From a virus: DNA of 25,093 nucleotides. The notes below the pieces were generated by a model. It saw nothing but the letters and a program-made list of their open reading frames with translations, was not told where the DNA came from and did no database searches. The DNA is taken from the IMG/VR virus record IMGVR_UViG_3300030098_003853, positions 8,650 through 33,742 of that record; one strand, given 5' to 3'. Of this stretch, positions 24,625 to 25,093 are shown in pieces (the first letter of the stretch is position 1; each line of letters starts with the position of its first letter). A program made the position numbers and the translations under genes.

Positions 24625-25093
24625 ATGTCAGTAGGAATGGTAGCGCAAGGAATAGGCGCGATAAGTAAAATAGCTGGAAGTATTGCTGCGAAAAAAAGAG
24701 CAAAAGAAGCTCAACGTAAAGCTGAAGCTCAAGAAAGAAAAGCGCAATTCGAAATGAATAGAATGAAAGATATCTATTCTAGCCTAGACACTAGCAATCC
24801 TTATTTAAACATGGAAAACAAAATGGAGGATCTAACTGTTAATCAACAGCAAGCACAATTCCAACAACAACAATTTCAACAAAGTCAAGCTAATATAATG
24901 GATTCAATGAGAGGAGCCGCAGGAGGTTCTGGTATAGCAGCGTTAGCTCAACAGCTATCACAATCAGGACAATTAGCAGCACAACAAGCTTCAGCTTCTA
25001 TTGGTCAACAAGAAGCAGCTAATCAACAGGCTGCAGCAAGTGAAGCGGCTAGACTACAAGGTATGGAAAGAAAAGGTGTTGTAGAATCTAGAG
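24625..25093 (+). CDS. Internal virion/ejection protein, N-terminal 156 residues (truncated by window end)
   Basis: A frame opens with ATG at 24625 and stays open to the right edge. It begins MSVGMVAQGIGAISKIAGSI, a hydrophobic Gly/Ala segment (1-22). Next is a basic helix (KKRAKEAQRKAEAQERKAQF), then NPYLNMENKMEDLTVNQQQA, and long Gln/Ala-rich helices (FQQQQFQQSQANIMDSMRGA; GSGIAALAQQLSQSGQLAAQ). Such Gln/Ala coiled coils with an N-terminal hydrophobic segment are typical of podovirus ejection proteins in the T7 gp14 position, which enter the host envelope with the DNA. Location after connector and nozzle genes agrees. The leader lacks a Shine-Dalgarno. The C-terminal part lies outside the window. 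Confidence 0.65.
   Translation, partial: MSVGMVAQGIGAISKIAGSIAAKKRAKEAQRKAEAQERKAQFEMNRMKDIYSSLDTSNPYLNMENKMEDLTVNQQQAQFQQQQFQQSQANIMDSMRGAAGGSGIAALAQQLSQSGQLAAQQASASIGQQEAANQQAAASEAARLQGMERKGVVESR

Noticed and set aside
1-25093. tRNA genes, CRISPR arrays, insertion sequences, integrase or attachment sites
   Set aside because: I looked for cloverleaf-like segments, spaced repeats and recombinase motifs by eye and saw none; nearly all bases are in the listed genes.

Overview
The window looks like part of the genome of a lytic tailed phage, seen through its virion-assembly region. It is strongly AT-rich, every gene I can support lies on the + strand, and genes are packed tightly, often with ATGA or TAATG stop/start overlaps. 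Many proteins resemble families I recall from uncultured marine (Mediterranean 'uvMED'-type) phages. No integrase, repressor, tRNA, CRISPR array or IS element is visible. There is no tail sheath, tube or tape-measure gene. The order portal - scaffold - capsid - two connector-like proteins - very large nozzle-like protein - internal virion protein is that of a podovirus (T7/P22-like). Almost no start codon has a clear Shine-Dalgarno sequence; most sit behind A/T-only leaders. That points to a Bacteroidota (flavobacterial) host, but this is inference.

Layout. Positions 3-598 hold the 3' end of an unrecognised gene and a holin-like membrane protein. Positions 609-2984 hold a cluster of exposed structural proteins: two related small beta-rich proteins, a small basic protein and a LamG-like protein, probably a tail-tip or receptor-binding module. 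Positions 3015-4341 hold small accessory genes: a coiled-coil protein, an unknown protein, a probable GroES-type cochaperonin with two GroES-like halves, and a small helical protein in the small-terminase position. Positions 4341-11726 hold the head genes: large terminase with a lambda-like deviant Walker A, portal, acidic scaffold-like protein and major capsid protein, closed by a good intrinsic terminator. Positions 11804-12670 hold a capsid-linked unknown gene with its own terminator.

Positions 12781-24074 hold the neck and tail: a 54-residue CxC microprotein, two connector-like proteins, a 2134-residue nozzle/hub-like protein, an 862-residue virion protein and a 172-residue virion protein. 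Positions 24115-25093 start an ejection/internal-virion module: an Ala/Gly-rich, Lys-tailed protein that resembles pre-toxin segments, and a Gln-rich internal virion protein that runs off the right end.

The most informative noncoding signal is an exact 21-base element at 12748-12768 and 24085-24105. It is centred on CTATAATAAAG, lies just upstream of the first gene of the neck/tail module and of the ejection module, and one copy follows directly after a terminator. I read it as a phage late promoter. The window has no gene-free stretch over 300 bases; the longest gaps are 11727-11803 and 12671-12780, filled by the terminators and one promoter element.
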